A stretch of 64,000 nucleotides of DNA from Sva-07 sp963752815 (GTDB taxonomy: Bacteria; Actinomycetota; Acidimicrobiia; Acidimicrobiales; Ilumatobacteraceae), in NCBI GenBank assembly GCA_963752815.1, contig CAVVZI010000021.1:1-64000 (forward strand), read 5' to 3'. Shown in pieces: positions 57,227 through 64,000 of the stretch; positions within the stretch are counted from its first letter, which is position 1; each line of letters opens with the position of its first letter. Made by a program: the position numbers and the translations under genes. Below the pieces are notes generated by a model. It searched no databases. It was not told where the DNA came from and saw nothing but the letters and a program-made list of their open reading frames with translations.

Positions 57227-58534
57227 ATGAGTGACACCTGGGGCTTCGAGACCAAGCAGATCCACGTCGGCGGAGATCCCGACCCGACGACGGGCGCCCG
57301 AGCGGTTCCGATCTACCAGACCACCTCGTACCACCTGGGCGACACCGACCGCGCGGCGAACCTGTTCGCCCTCGCCGAGATCGGCAACATCTACACCCGC
57401 ATCATGAACCCGACGCAGTTGGCGCTCGAGTCGCGCGTCAACGCGCTCGAAGGCGGTGTCACCACCGCGGTCGGCCTCCCCGGCACGCTCGTGACCGCAT
57501 CGGGGCAGGCGGCCGAGACGCTCACGTTCATGACGCTGTGCGAGGCCGGCGATCACATCGTGTCCTCGCCGTCGCTCTACGGCGGCACGTACAACCTGTT
57601 GCACTACACGCTGCCGAAGTTCGGCGTCGAGGTCACGTTCGTCGACGACCCGCACGACCTTGCGCAGTGGGAGGCGGCGATCAAGCCCAACACCAAGGTC
57701 TTCTTCGGCGAGGTGCTGCCGAACCCGAAGAACGACGTGTTCGACATCGAGGGCGTGGCGGGCGTTGCGCACGCCAACGGCATCGTGGTCGTCGTCGACA
57801 ACACGGTCCCGACGCCGTACCTGATCCGCCCGCTCGAGTGGGGCGCCGACATCGTGGTGCACAGCCTCACGAAGTTCATGGGCGGTCACGGCACCTCGAT
57901 CGCCGGGGCGATCATCGACGGCGGAACGTTCGACTACGCCGCATCCGGCCGATTCCCGAACTTCACCGAACCCGACCCGAGCTACCACGGCCTGGCCTAC
58001 TTCCCGGCGCTCGGCCACGGCGCGTTCATCCTCAAGGCGCGCGTGCAGATGCTGCGTGACACCGGTGGATCGATCTCGCCGTTCAACGCATTCCTGCTGC
58101 TCCAGGGGCTCGAGACGCTGAGTCTGCGCATGGAGCGTCACTTCTCGAACGCCGACACCGTCGGCAAATACCTCGACGGCCACGCCAAGGTGTTGTCGGT
58201 GCGCTACGCCGGCCTCGAGTCGAGCGAATGGCACGAGCGGGCGAAGAAGTACGGCGGCGGCAAGGGGTACGGATCGGTGATCGCCTTCGAGATCGAGGGT
58301 GGGATCGAGGCGGGCAAGAAGTTCGTCGAGGCCCTCACCCTGCACAGCCACGTGGCCAACATCGGCGACGTCCGCAGCCTCGTGATCCATCCCGCCAGCA
58401 CCACCCACTCGCAGCTCACGCCCGAGGAGCAGGCCGCATCCGACGTGACGCCGGGCCTCGTCCGGCTCAGCGTCGGCCTCGAGTCGATCGACGACATCCT
58501 CGCCGACCTCGAGCAGGGCTTCGCCGCGATCTGA
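57227..58534 (+). CDS. metY: O-acetylhomoserine/O-succinylhomoserine sulfhydrylase family enzyme
   Basis: 435-residue PLP enzyme of the Cys/Met metabolism family. The N-terminus (WGFETKQIHVGGDPDPTTGARAVPIYQTTSYHLGDTD) is that of homocysteine-forming MetY-type enzymes. The PLP lysine is in IVVHSLTKFMGGHGTSIAGAII. It contains the long insert FPNFTEPDPSYHGLAYF diagnostic for O-acetylhomoserine aminocarboxypropyltransferase. Converts O-acetylhomoserine and sulfide to homocysteine. No metX is nearby. Possible palindromic operator upstream. Confidence 0.88.
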   Translation: MSDTWGFETKQIHVGGDPDPTTGARAVPIYQTTSYHLGDTDRAANLFALAEIGNIYTRIMNPTQLALESRVNALEGGVTTAVGLPGTLVTASGQAAETLTFMTLCEAGDHIVSSPSLYGGTYNLLHYTLPKFGVEVTFVDDPHDLAQWEAAIKPNTKVFFGEVLPNPKNDVFDIEGVAGVAHANGIVVVVDNTVPTPYLIRPLEWGADIVVHSLTKFMGGHGTSIAGAIIDGGTFDYAASGRFPNFTEPDPSYHGLAYFPALGHGAFILKARVQMLRDTGGSISPFNAFLLLQGLETLSLRMERHFSNADTVGKYLDGHAKVLSVRYAGLESSEWHERAKKYGGGKGYGSVIAFEIEGGIEAGKKFVEALTLHSHVANIGDVRSLVIHPASTTHSQLTPEEQAASDVTPGLVRLSVGLESIDDILADLEQGFAAI

Positions 58535-58555
58535 ACCCTGACCGGGCACGGCGGG

Positions 58556-60046
58556 TCAGTCGCCGCCGTCCCGACCGTCCCGCTTGTCGAGGTCGCCGAC
58601 CAAGGCGAGCGCGGCCGCCGCCACGATCGGATCGAGTTCGCCGTCGTCGCGCCACTCCTCGATGCGATCCATCAGTTCCGCCTTGCGGTCCTCGAACTTT
58701 CCACGGTTGTTCGTGAGCAGATTGTCGAGTTCCTCGGCGAGGTCGTCGCCCCGCGGCCCGACGAGGCCCGGATTGGCGGCGAGGATGGCCAGGAACGCGC
58801 CGACGTCGGCAGGCAGCGGGAAACCCGGGATCAGTTCGGGCGGTGGCGGTGGCAGTGTCGTCGGTGGCGCAGTCGGTGGCGCTGCGGTGGTCGGTGCGAC
58901 GGTGGTCGGCGGGATCGTCGTCGGCGGAATCGTGGTTGCGGCCACGGTGGTGGCGATCTCGGCGGCAGCCGTTGTCGACGAGGCCGAGAGGCTCGGATCG
59001 TCGTCATCGCCGAGCGCGACGACGAGTGCACCGATCAGGGTGACCAACAGGGCGATGCCCACCCCTGCGCGAATCAGGCGCTGTCGGTGGCGACGCTCGT
59101 CGAGCAGCTGATCGCCGATGAGCGCGCCGGTGGCGCCAGCGGCCGCGCCGGTCGTCGAACTCGTCAACGGTGCCGCCATCGCCGCCGGGCCGGGCTGGGG
59201 CGCAAGGTGCTCTGGCAGCAGCGCCGTGCCCCCGACCAGTCCCGCGGTTGCCGCCCCGGCGAGCACGCCGGCCATCTGGCCGGCGTCGGCGAATCTGGCC
59301 TCGATCGGGATGGCGGTGGCTCGATCGATCACGCTGGCCAGCGCGGCATCGATCGTCGGATCGATCGCCCGAACGTCGAGGCGACTGTCGATGGGGCGTT
59401 CGATCGCCGACATCGGCCGGATGCCGGTCGCCGCCTCGTACAGCGTGACGCCGAGCGAGAAGATGTCGGTCGCCGGCCCGAGCGGCTCGCCCCGGGCCTG
59501 CTCGGGTGACACGAATTCACGAGTGCCGATGACCATGCCGGTCGACGTGAGTGCGTGCTCGATCTCGTCGAATCGTCGAGCGATCCCGAAGTCGGCGAGT
59601 TTGGCGTTCCCGTCGGCGCCGAGGAGCACGTTCGACGGTTTGACGTCGCGGTGGATGATGCCGGCAGCGTGTGCGGCGGCGAGCGCCGAGGCCAGTTGGG
59701 AGCCGAGTCTGGCGACCGCTGACGATGGCATCGGACCGTCGTCCGCGAGCCGCTGCGCGAGCGAGCCACCGGTGACGAGTTCCATGACGAGGAAGAGGTT
59801 CCCCTGGTCGGAGCCCGCATCGAGCACCGCCACCGCGTTCGGGTGGAAGAACTGTGCGGCGGTTCGGGATTCGCTCTCGAACCGTCGTCGCGCCGCGGGG
59901 TCGGCGGTGGCCGCCGCCGCTTCGTCGAGCAACTTGACGGCGACCGGCCGGCCGAGGCGCTCGTCGAAGGCCTCGTACACGTGGGACGATCCGCCGGTTC
60001 CGATGCGCTCGCCGACGCGGTAACGATCACCAAGCAGGAGTGGCAC
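58556..60046 (-). CDS. Serine/threonine protein kinase, membrane-anchored
   Basis: 496-residue Pkn-type kinase. Kinase domain about 7-265: GTGGSSHVYEAFDE (P-loop), PVAVKLLDE (catalytic Lys), AGIIHRDVKPSNVLLGADGNAKLADFGIA (catalytic Asp and DFG) and REFVSPEQARGEPLGPATDIFSLG. One membrane helix follows at about 328-350 (LIRAGVGIALLVTLIGALVVAL), then a Pro/Thr-rich extracellular stretch with PPTTIPPTTVAPTT, and a helical C-terminal tail. GTG start. It is 13 bp downstream of a PAC2 gene start region on the same strand. Ligand for the outer domain unknown. Confidence 0.88.
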   Translation of the reverse strand: MPLLLGDRYRVGERIGTGGSSHVYEAFDERLGRPVAVKLLDEAAAATADPAARRRFESESRTAAQFFHPNAVAVLDAGSDQGNLFLVMELVTGGSLAQRLADDGPMPSSAVARLGSQLASALAAAHAAGIIHRDVKPSNVLLGADGNAKLADFGIARRFDEIEHALTSTGMVIGTREFVSPEQARGEPLGPATDIFSLGVTLYEAATGIRPMSAIERPIDSRLDVRAIDPTIDAALASVIDRATAIPIEARFADAGQMAGVLAGAATAGLVGGTALLPEHLAPQPGPAAMAAPLTSSTTGAAAGATGALIGDQLLDERRHRQRLIRAGVGIALLVTLIGALVVALGDDDDPSLSASSTTAAAEIATTVAATTIPPTTIPPTTVAPTTAAPPTAPPTTLPPPPPELIPGFPLPADVGAFLAILAANPGLVGPRGDDLAEELDNLLTNNRGKFEDRKAELMDRIEEWRDDGELDPIVAAAALALVGDLDKRDGRDGGD

Positions 60047-60059
60047 GGGTGGGCTCGTC

Positions 60060-60920
60060 TCAGTCGTCGCGCAGATCCTTCAGGAACGTCTCGAATTCGT
60101 CTCCGAGGTCGTCGGCCGATGGGATCGCAGCCTCGGCGCGGCGGTCGAACTCGGCCTCCAGCATCCTGACATACATCCGCAACTGATCGTCCGCGGCGAC
60201 GATCTCGTCGTGCACGTCGCGCCAGCTGTCGATCTGGTCGCTCAACTCGATCTCGGCCGGCACGTCGAGCACGTGGCTCAGATGATGGGCCAGCGCCGCG
60301 GTCGCCATCGGGTGCTCGGCGTTGGCCAGGTAGTGGGGGATCCCGACGCGCAGGGAGATCGAAGGGATCTGGCGCGCTTCGAGTTCCGCCTGCAGCACGC
60401 CGACGACACCGGTGATGCCCTGGTACGACGGGGCCACCAGCCCGAGCCGGCGGGCGAGTTCGGCATCGGCCGTGCTCCCCGTGACCGGCGGTGTGCGCGT
60501 GTGGGGGATCGCCTCGGCCGCCGAACCGACCGTGACGATGGCCTCGCAGGCGAGGGCCTCGGCAACGGTGACGATGGCCTCCACGTACGTCCTCCACGAC
60601 AGGTGCGGCTCGACGCCGATCAGGCCGACGATGTCGCGGTGGTCGGGGTTGCGTTGGAGGATGAACTCGTTGCTCGGCCAGACGATCTCGCGGATGTCGT
60701 CGTCGACCGACACGTGCGGCCGTTGCTGCGTGAAGTCGTAGAACGGATCGGGATCGATCGCCCCGACGGTCACGGAGTTGATCCCGTTGGTGAAGGCGTT
60801 GATGGCCTGGGTGGCGGCACCCGCCATGTCGAACCAGCCTTCGAGCCCGACGAGCATCACCGGCCGGTCGAGGCCGCCGATCTCACCGGTCTGGAACGAC
60901 AGGACTTCGGTCGCGTTCAT
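60060..60920 (-). CDS. PAC2 family protein
   Basis: 286-residue PAC2-domain protein, related to proteasome assembly chaperones and common in actinobacteria. It has GGLDRPVMLVGLEGWFDMAGAATQAINAF, SAAEAIPHTRTPPVTGSTADAELARRLGLVAPSYQGITGVVGVLQAELEARQIPSISLRVGIPHYL and an acidic helical tail. Function in bacteria unknown. It precedes the Ser/Thr kinase gene by 13 bp, suggesting co-transcription and possibly a functional pair. No proteasome gene is in the window. Confidence 0.85.
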   Translation of the reverse strand: MNATEVLSFQTGEIGGLDRPVMLVGLEGWFDMAGAATQAINAFTNGINSVTVGAIDPDPFYDFTQQRPHVSVDDDIREIVWPSNEFILQRNPDHRDIVGLIGVEPHLSWRTYVEAIVTVAEALACEAIVTVGSAAEAIPHTRTPPVTGSTADAELARRLGLVAPSYQGITGVVGVLQAELEARQIPSISLRVGIPHYLANAEHPMATAALAHHLSHVLDVPAEIELSDQIDSWRDVHDEIVAADDQLRMYVRMLEAEFDRRAEAAIPSADDLGDEFETFLKDLRDD

Positions 60921-60968
60921 CGACCTGAAGTCTGCCAGCCCGCATCGCCGAACGGGTCGCCGGACGGC

Positions 60969-62111
60969 TCAGCCGAGCTGTTCGACGACGAAGTCGATGC
61001 AGTGGGTCAACGCCTCGACGTCGGACGGATCGATCGCCGGGAACATGCCGATCCGCAGCTGGTTGCGGCCGAGCTTGCGGTACGAATCGGTGTCGAGCAC
61101 GCCGTTCGCCCGCAGGATGTCGCACACCCGGTTGGCGTCGATGCGGTCGTCGAGATCGATCGTGCCGACGACGTTCGAGCGGTGTGCCGGATCGGCGACG
61201 AACGGCGTCGCCCAGTCGCGCTCCTCGGCCCACCCGTAGAGGGTGGCGGCGGAGGTGGCGCTGCGTCCCGCCGCCCACTGCAGTCCGCCGTTGCCGAGCA
61301 TCCAGTCGAGCTGGGCGTCGAGCATCACCAACGTGGCGAGGGCCGGTGTGTTGTAGGTCTGGTTCTGCGTCGAGTTGTCGAGGGCGATCGCGAGGTCGAG
61401 CGAGGCCGGCCGCCAGCGGTCGCTCGAGCCGATCGCTCCGATGCGCTCGACGGCCGCCGGGGAACAGGCGGCGAACCACAGGCCACCGTCGGAGGCGAAG
61501 CACTTCTGCGGCGCGAAGTAGTAGGTGTCGACCTCGGCCGGATCCCACACGATCCCGCCGGCCGCCGAGGTCGCATCGACGACCACGAGGGCGTCGTCGC
61601 CCGACGTTCCGGCCGGGCGTTCGAGGGTCATCGACACGCCGGTGGACGTCTCGTTGTGGGTCAGCGCGTAGACGTCGATCCCGTCCTCGGCGACGGCCGA
61701 TCCGTGGGTGCCCGGTTCGGTCTTGATGATCGTCGGGTCGCCGAGGTGGGGCGCGGCGGCACACGCTTCGGCGAACTTCGACGAGAACTCGCCGAACACG
61801 AGGTGCTGGCTGCGCTCGCGGACGAGACCGAACGTCGCGACGTCCCAGAACGCGGTCGAGCCACCGTTGCCGAGCACGATCTCCCAACCGTCGGGGAGCC
61901 CGAACAGCTCGGTGAGCTTCGCCCGTACCGCGCCGACGAGGTTCTTCACGGCGGGCTTGCGATGCGAGGTGCCGAGGATCGTGCCTTGCGCCGCGACCAG
62001 CGCCTGGACCTGTTCGTCGCGCACCTTGGAGGGGCCACATCCGAACCGACCGTCGGCCGGGAGCAGGTCGGCGGGGATGGTGATGGCGGTGGCAGCGTCG
62101 ACAGTGGTCAC
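60969..62111 (-). CDS. serC: Phosphoserine aminotransferase
   Basis: About 380-residue PLP aminotransferase of the actinobacterial SerC type. It starts VTTVDAATAITIPADLLPADGRFGCGPSKVRDEQVQALVAAQGTILGTSHRKPAVKNLVG and has VDATSAAGGIVWDPAEVDTYYFAPQKCFASDGGLW with the PLP Lys in FAPQKCF. Catalyses 3-phosphohydroxypyruvate to phosphoserine in serine and pyridoxal biosynthesis. Start GTG at 62111 with GAGGG nearby; divergent from the aminotransferase gene. Confidence 0.92.
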   Translation of the reverse strand: MTTVDAATAITIPADLLPADGRFGCGPSKVRDEQVQALVAAQGTILGTSHRKPAVKNLVGAVRAKLTELFGLPDGWEIVLGNGGSTAFWDVATFGLVRERSQHLVFGEFSSKFAEACAAAPHLGDPTIIKTEPGTHGSAVAEDGIDVYALTHNETSTGVSMTLERPAGTSGDDALVVVDATSAAGGIVWDPAEVDTYYFAPQKCFASDGGLWFAACSPAAVERIGAIGSSDRWRPASLDLAIALDNSTQNQTYNTPALATLVMLDAQLDWMLGNGGLQWAAGRSATSAATLYGWAEERDWATPFVADPAHRSNVVGTIDLDDRIDANRVCDILRANGVLDTDSYRKLGRNQLRIGMFPAIDPSDVEALTHCIDFVVEQLG

Positions 62112-62282
62112 GGCCCTCAAGCATGGCCGATCGGTGTCGGAATGCCACCGCGATTTCACCGTCCGGACGTCACAGCGATGTAGTTGTCCGGCACGGGCGC
62201 CGGTACATCGACATCGCTCGGGATGTTCGACGACCGGGAACCTCGTTGGGAGCGGGCGGTCGCTGTGGCAGGCTTGCCGATT

Positions 62283-63474
62283 GTGAAACGAACCTCCGAA
62301 CGACTCGCTGCAATCGCCCCGTCGGCCACCCTGGCGGTCGACGCCAAGGCCAAGGCCCTGCAGGCCGAGGGGGAGAACGTCATCGGGTTCGGCGCGGGTG
62401 AGCCCGACTTCCCGACCCCGCAGCACATCGTCGATGCCGCGATCGCCGCCTGTTCCGAGGTGCGCAACCACCGGTACACGCCAGCTGGTGGCCTTCCCGA
62501 GCTGAAAGAGGCGATCGCGGACAAGACCAAGCGCGACTCCGGGTTCGACTGCTTGGGGTCGCAGGTGCTCGTCACGAACGGTGGCAAGCATGCGGTGTAC
62601 ACCGCGTTCGCCGCCTTGTGCGATCCGGGCGACGAGGTCATCTGCCCGGCCCCGTACTGGACGACGTATCCCGAGGCGATCACGTTGGCCGGCGGCGTAC
62701 CGGTGATCATCGACACGGACGCCGAGAGCGGCTTCCAGGTCACGATCGACCAGCTCGAGAAGGTCCGTACACGGCGAACGAAGGCGTTGCTCTTCGTCAG
62801 CCCCGACAACCCGTCGGGTGCCGTGTATCCGCCGGCCGCCGTCGAGGCGATCGGAAAGTGGGCGGTCGAACACGGCATCTGGGTCATCACCGACGAGATC
62901 TACGAGCACCTGACCTACGGACCGCACAAGTTCGCCTCGATGCCGACGCTCGTGCCCGACCTGGCCGACCAGTGCATCATCGTCAACGGCGTCGCCAAGA
63001 CCTATGCCATGACGGGCTGGCGCGTCGGTTGGATGATCGGACCGAACGACGTGATCAAGGCATCGACGAACTTCCAGAGCCACGCCACCTCGAACGTCGC
63101 GAACGTCTCGCAGCGTGCCGCACTCGCCGCGGTCTCGGGCCCGCTCGACGACGTGGCGATGATGCGCGCCGCGTTCGAGCGCCGCGTCCAAGACGATGCA
63201 CTCCATGCTCAACGAGATTCCGGGCGTCACCTGCATCGAGCCGCAGGGTGCGTTCTACGCCTACCCCGACCTCACCGGGCTGCTCGGTCGTCCGATCGGC
63301 GGCGTCACGGCCAACAGCACGCTCGAGCTGGCCGACCTCGTCCTCGAACAGGCCAAGGTCGCCTTCGTCCCGGGCGAAGCGTTCGGTCTGGCCGGCTACG
63401 GCCGGTTCTCCTTCGCGCTCGGCGACGACGATCTGGTCGAAGGCATCACCCGCCTCGCCACCCTCGTCGGCTGA
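62283..63474 (+). pseudogene. Aspartate/aromatic aminotransferase class I, frameshifted
   Basis: The frame from the GTG at 62283 encodes VKRTSERLAAIAPSATLAVDAKAKALQAEGENVIGFGAGEPDFPTPQHIVDAAIAAC, the PLP-fold body with ITDEIYEHLTYGP and the PLP Lys in IIVNGVAKTYAMTGWRVGWMIGP. At about 63186-63191 one extra base shifts to the next frame (MHSMLNEIPGVTCIEPQGAFYAYPD and GEAFGLAGYGRFSFAL, with the substrate Arg). Corrected about 396 residues, the normal length of AspC-like aminotransferases. All active-site residues are present, so a sequence error is likely. Confidence 0.84.
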
Positions 63475-63496
63475 GAAGCCTGGTCGCCGGCGTTCG

Positions 63497-64000
63497 TCAG
63501 CTCCACCAGATCGGGTGGTGGAGCGCGAGGCCGGAGACGACGACGAGGACGGTGCACTCGACGACCTGCTCGATCGCGCCGAGCACGTCGCCGGTCACAC
63601 CGCCGAGCGCGCGGCCGGCCACGCGGGCGACCGGCACGGTGACGAGCGCCGCTGCCAACACGAGCGGTGCCGACCACCAACCCACGGCGAGGACGGTGAT
63701 CCCCACGCCGACGGCGACGCCCGCCAGCGCCGCGCCACGCCGCAGTGTCCGCATGTAGTCCGCGCCGAGCCCCCCGGTCGGCGGTGGCGTGGTGGCCGTC
63801 ATGGTGGCGACCGCCGAGGCGCGCCCGAGCGTGTGCGCGGCGACGAGCCCGCCGAACGCGACCGCCGGGCCCATCGACGCCACACAGACGACCCGGAGGA
63901 TGATCGATCCACACAGCGCGGCGACGCCGTAGCTCCCGTGGCGCGAGTCCTTCAGGATCGCCCGCCGCTGTTCGGGCGTCCAGCCGCCCATCGCGTCGGC
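63497..64000 (-). CDS. cobS: Cobalamin synthase CobS, C-terminal part
   Basis: 3' part of a gene that runs off the right edge. Visible are ADAMGGWTPEQRRAILKDSRHGSYGVAALCGSIILRVV, several membrane helices (for example ALAGVAVGVGITVLAVGWWSAPLVLAAALVTVPVARVAG) and GGVTGDVLGAIEQVVECTVLVVV, the CobS GDxLGAxxxxxE signature. CobS joins adenosylcobinamide-GDP with alpha-ribazole in the last steps of B12 assembly. About 167 of ~250 residues are inside. An internal Met at 63991 should not be taken as the start. Confidence 0.85.
   Translation of the reverse strand, partial: ADAMGGWTPEQRRAILKDSRHGSYGVAALCGSIILRVVCVASMGPAVAFGGLVAAHTLGRASAVATMTATTPPPTGGLGADYMRTLRRGAALAGVAVGVGITVLAVGWWSAPLVLAAALVTVPVARVAGRALGGVTGDVLGAIEQVVECTVLVVVSGLALHHPIWWS

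Noticed and set aside
24605..63474. Programmed +1 frameshifting in several genes
   Set aside because: The sites share no slippery heptamer or downstream structure pattern and occur in unrelated housekeeping genes; sequence error is simpler.
1..64000. tRNA or rRNA genes
   Set aside because: Almost all gaps are short, and none of those I read holds a cloverleaf-like arrangement or rRNA-like sequence.

Overview
The window looks like chromosome from a high-GC actinobacterium. The best fit is the class Acidimicrobiia (Ilumatobacter-like); this is inferred from gene content, not from a marker search. The supporting traits are a SigK/RskA pair, a SigF/UsfX-type partner-switching module, two deazaflavin-dependent (F420-type) nitroreductase-family genes, an actinobacterial SerC, an ilvBNC operon with a leader peptide, proline/threonine-rich secreted proteins, and many start codons that lack a Shine-Dalgarno sequence but have a TANNNT box 6-9 nt upstream, as expected for leaderless mRNAs. 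I see no rRNA, tRNA, prophage, integron or CRISPR array. Apart from one REP-type transposase and several families of intergenic palindromes, the window is ordinary, very gene-dense chromosome.

Layout. 0-10.7 kb: small catabolic and housekeeping enzymes (peptidase S51, nitronate monooxygenase, RidA, nitroreductase-like protein, ketopantoate reductase, SDR, CinA C-terminal domain, VOC protein). 10.9-15.5 kb: an ArsR-type DNA-binding domain fused to an MFS transporter, a sterol desaturase-like enzyme, and a membrane-anchored molybdopterin oxidoreductase. 15.6-21.5 kb: two regulatory modules, first fasciclin lipoprotein-SigK-RskA, then CsbD, a 25-residue membrane peptide, UsfX-like anti-sigma, SigF-type sigma, STAS anti-anti-sigma, RsbW-like kinase and a LuxR response regulator. 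21.5-28.9 kb: SDR, a thioesterase-DUF35-thiolase set, broken ybaK and M48 genes, TetR, ferredoxin, a broken esterase and lgt. 28.8-32.4 kb: an ABC ATPase and a divergent pair of citrate synthases, one with an N-terminal DNA-binding domain, sharing AT-rich palindromic operators. 32.5-35.7 kb: gatCAB. 35.8-40.7 kb: TetR with palindromic operators, a twice-frameshifted nitroreductase-like gene, khtT-khtU and ilvD. 40.9-50 kb: a large secreted wall hydrolase (two frameshifts), a beta-lactamase-fold hydrolase, bcp, flavin reductase, broken 5-formyl-THF cyclo-ligase, LysR and ino1. 50-52 kb: a RAYT (REP-associated tyrosine transposase) bracketed by inverted REP doublets, then folD and a third doublet. 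52-56.4 kb: TetR and ilvBNC with a leader-peptide attenuator. 56.4-64 kb: AlkB, metY, Ser/Thr kinase with PAC2 protein, serC, a broken aminotransferase and the 3' part of cobS.

How genes work together. ilvD plus ilvBNC supply most of branched-chain amino-acid synthesis, apparently under translation-coupled attenuation. gatCAB forms the Asp/Glu-tRNA amidotransferase. folD and the cyclo-ligase belong to one-carbon metabolism. The SigK and SigF modules are self-contained regulatory circuits next to each other. Seven genes carry nine single-base frameshifts, eight of them +1, which points to residual sequence errors more than to decay. The most unusual features are the RAYT with its REP doublets, the variable-arm palindromes placed exactly between gene ends, the ArsR-MFS fusion, and the HTH-citrate synthase pair with its operators.
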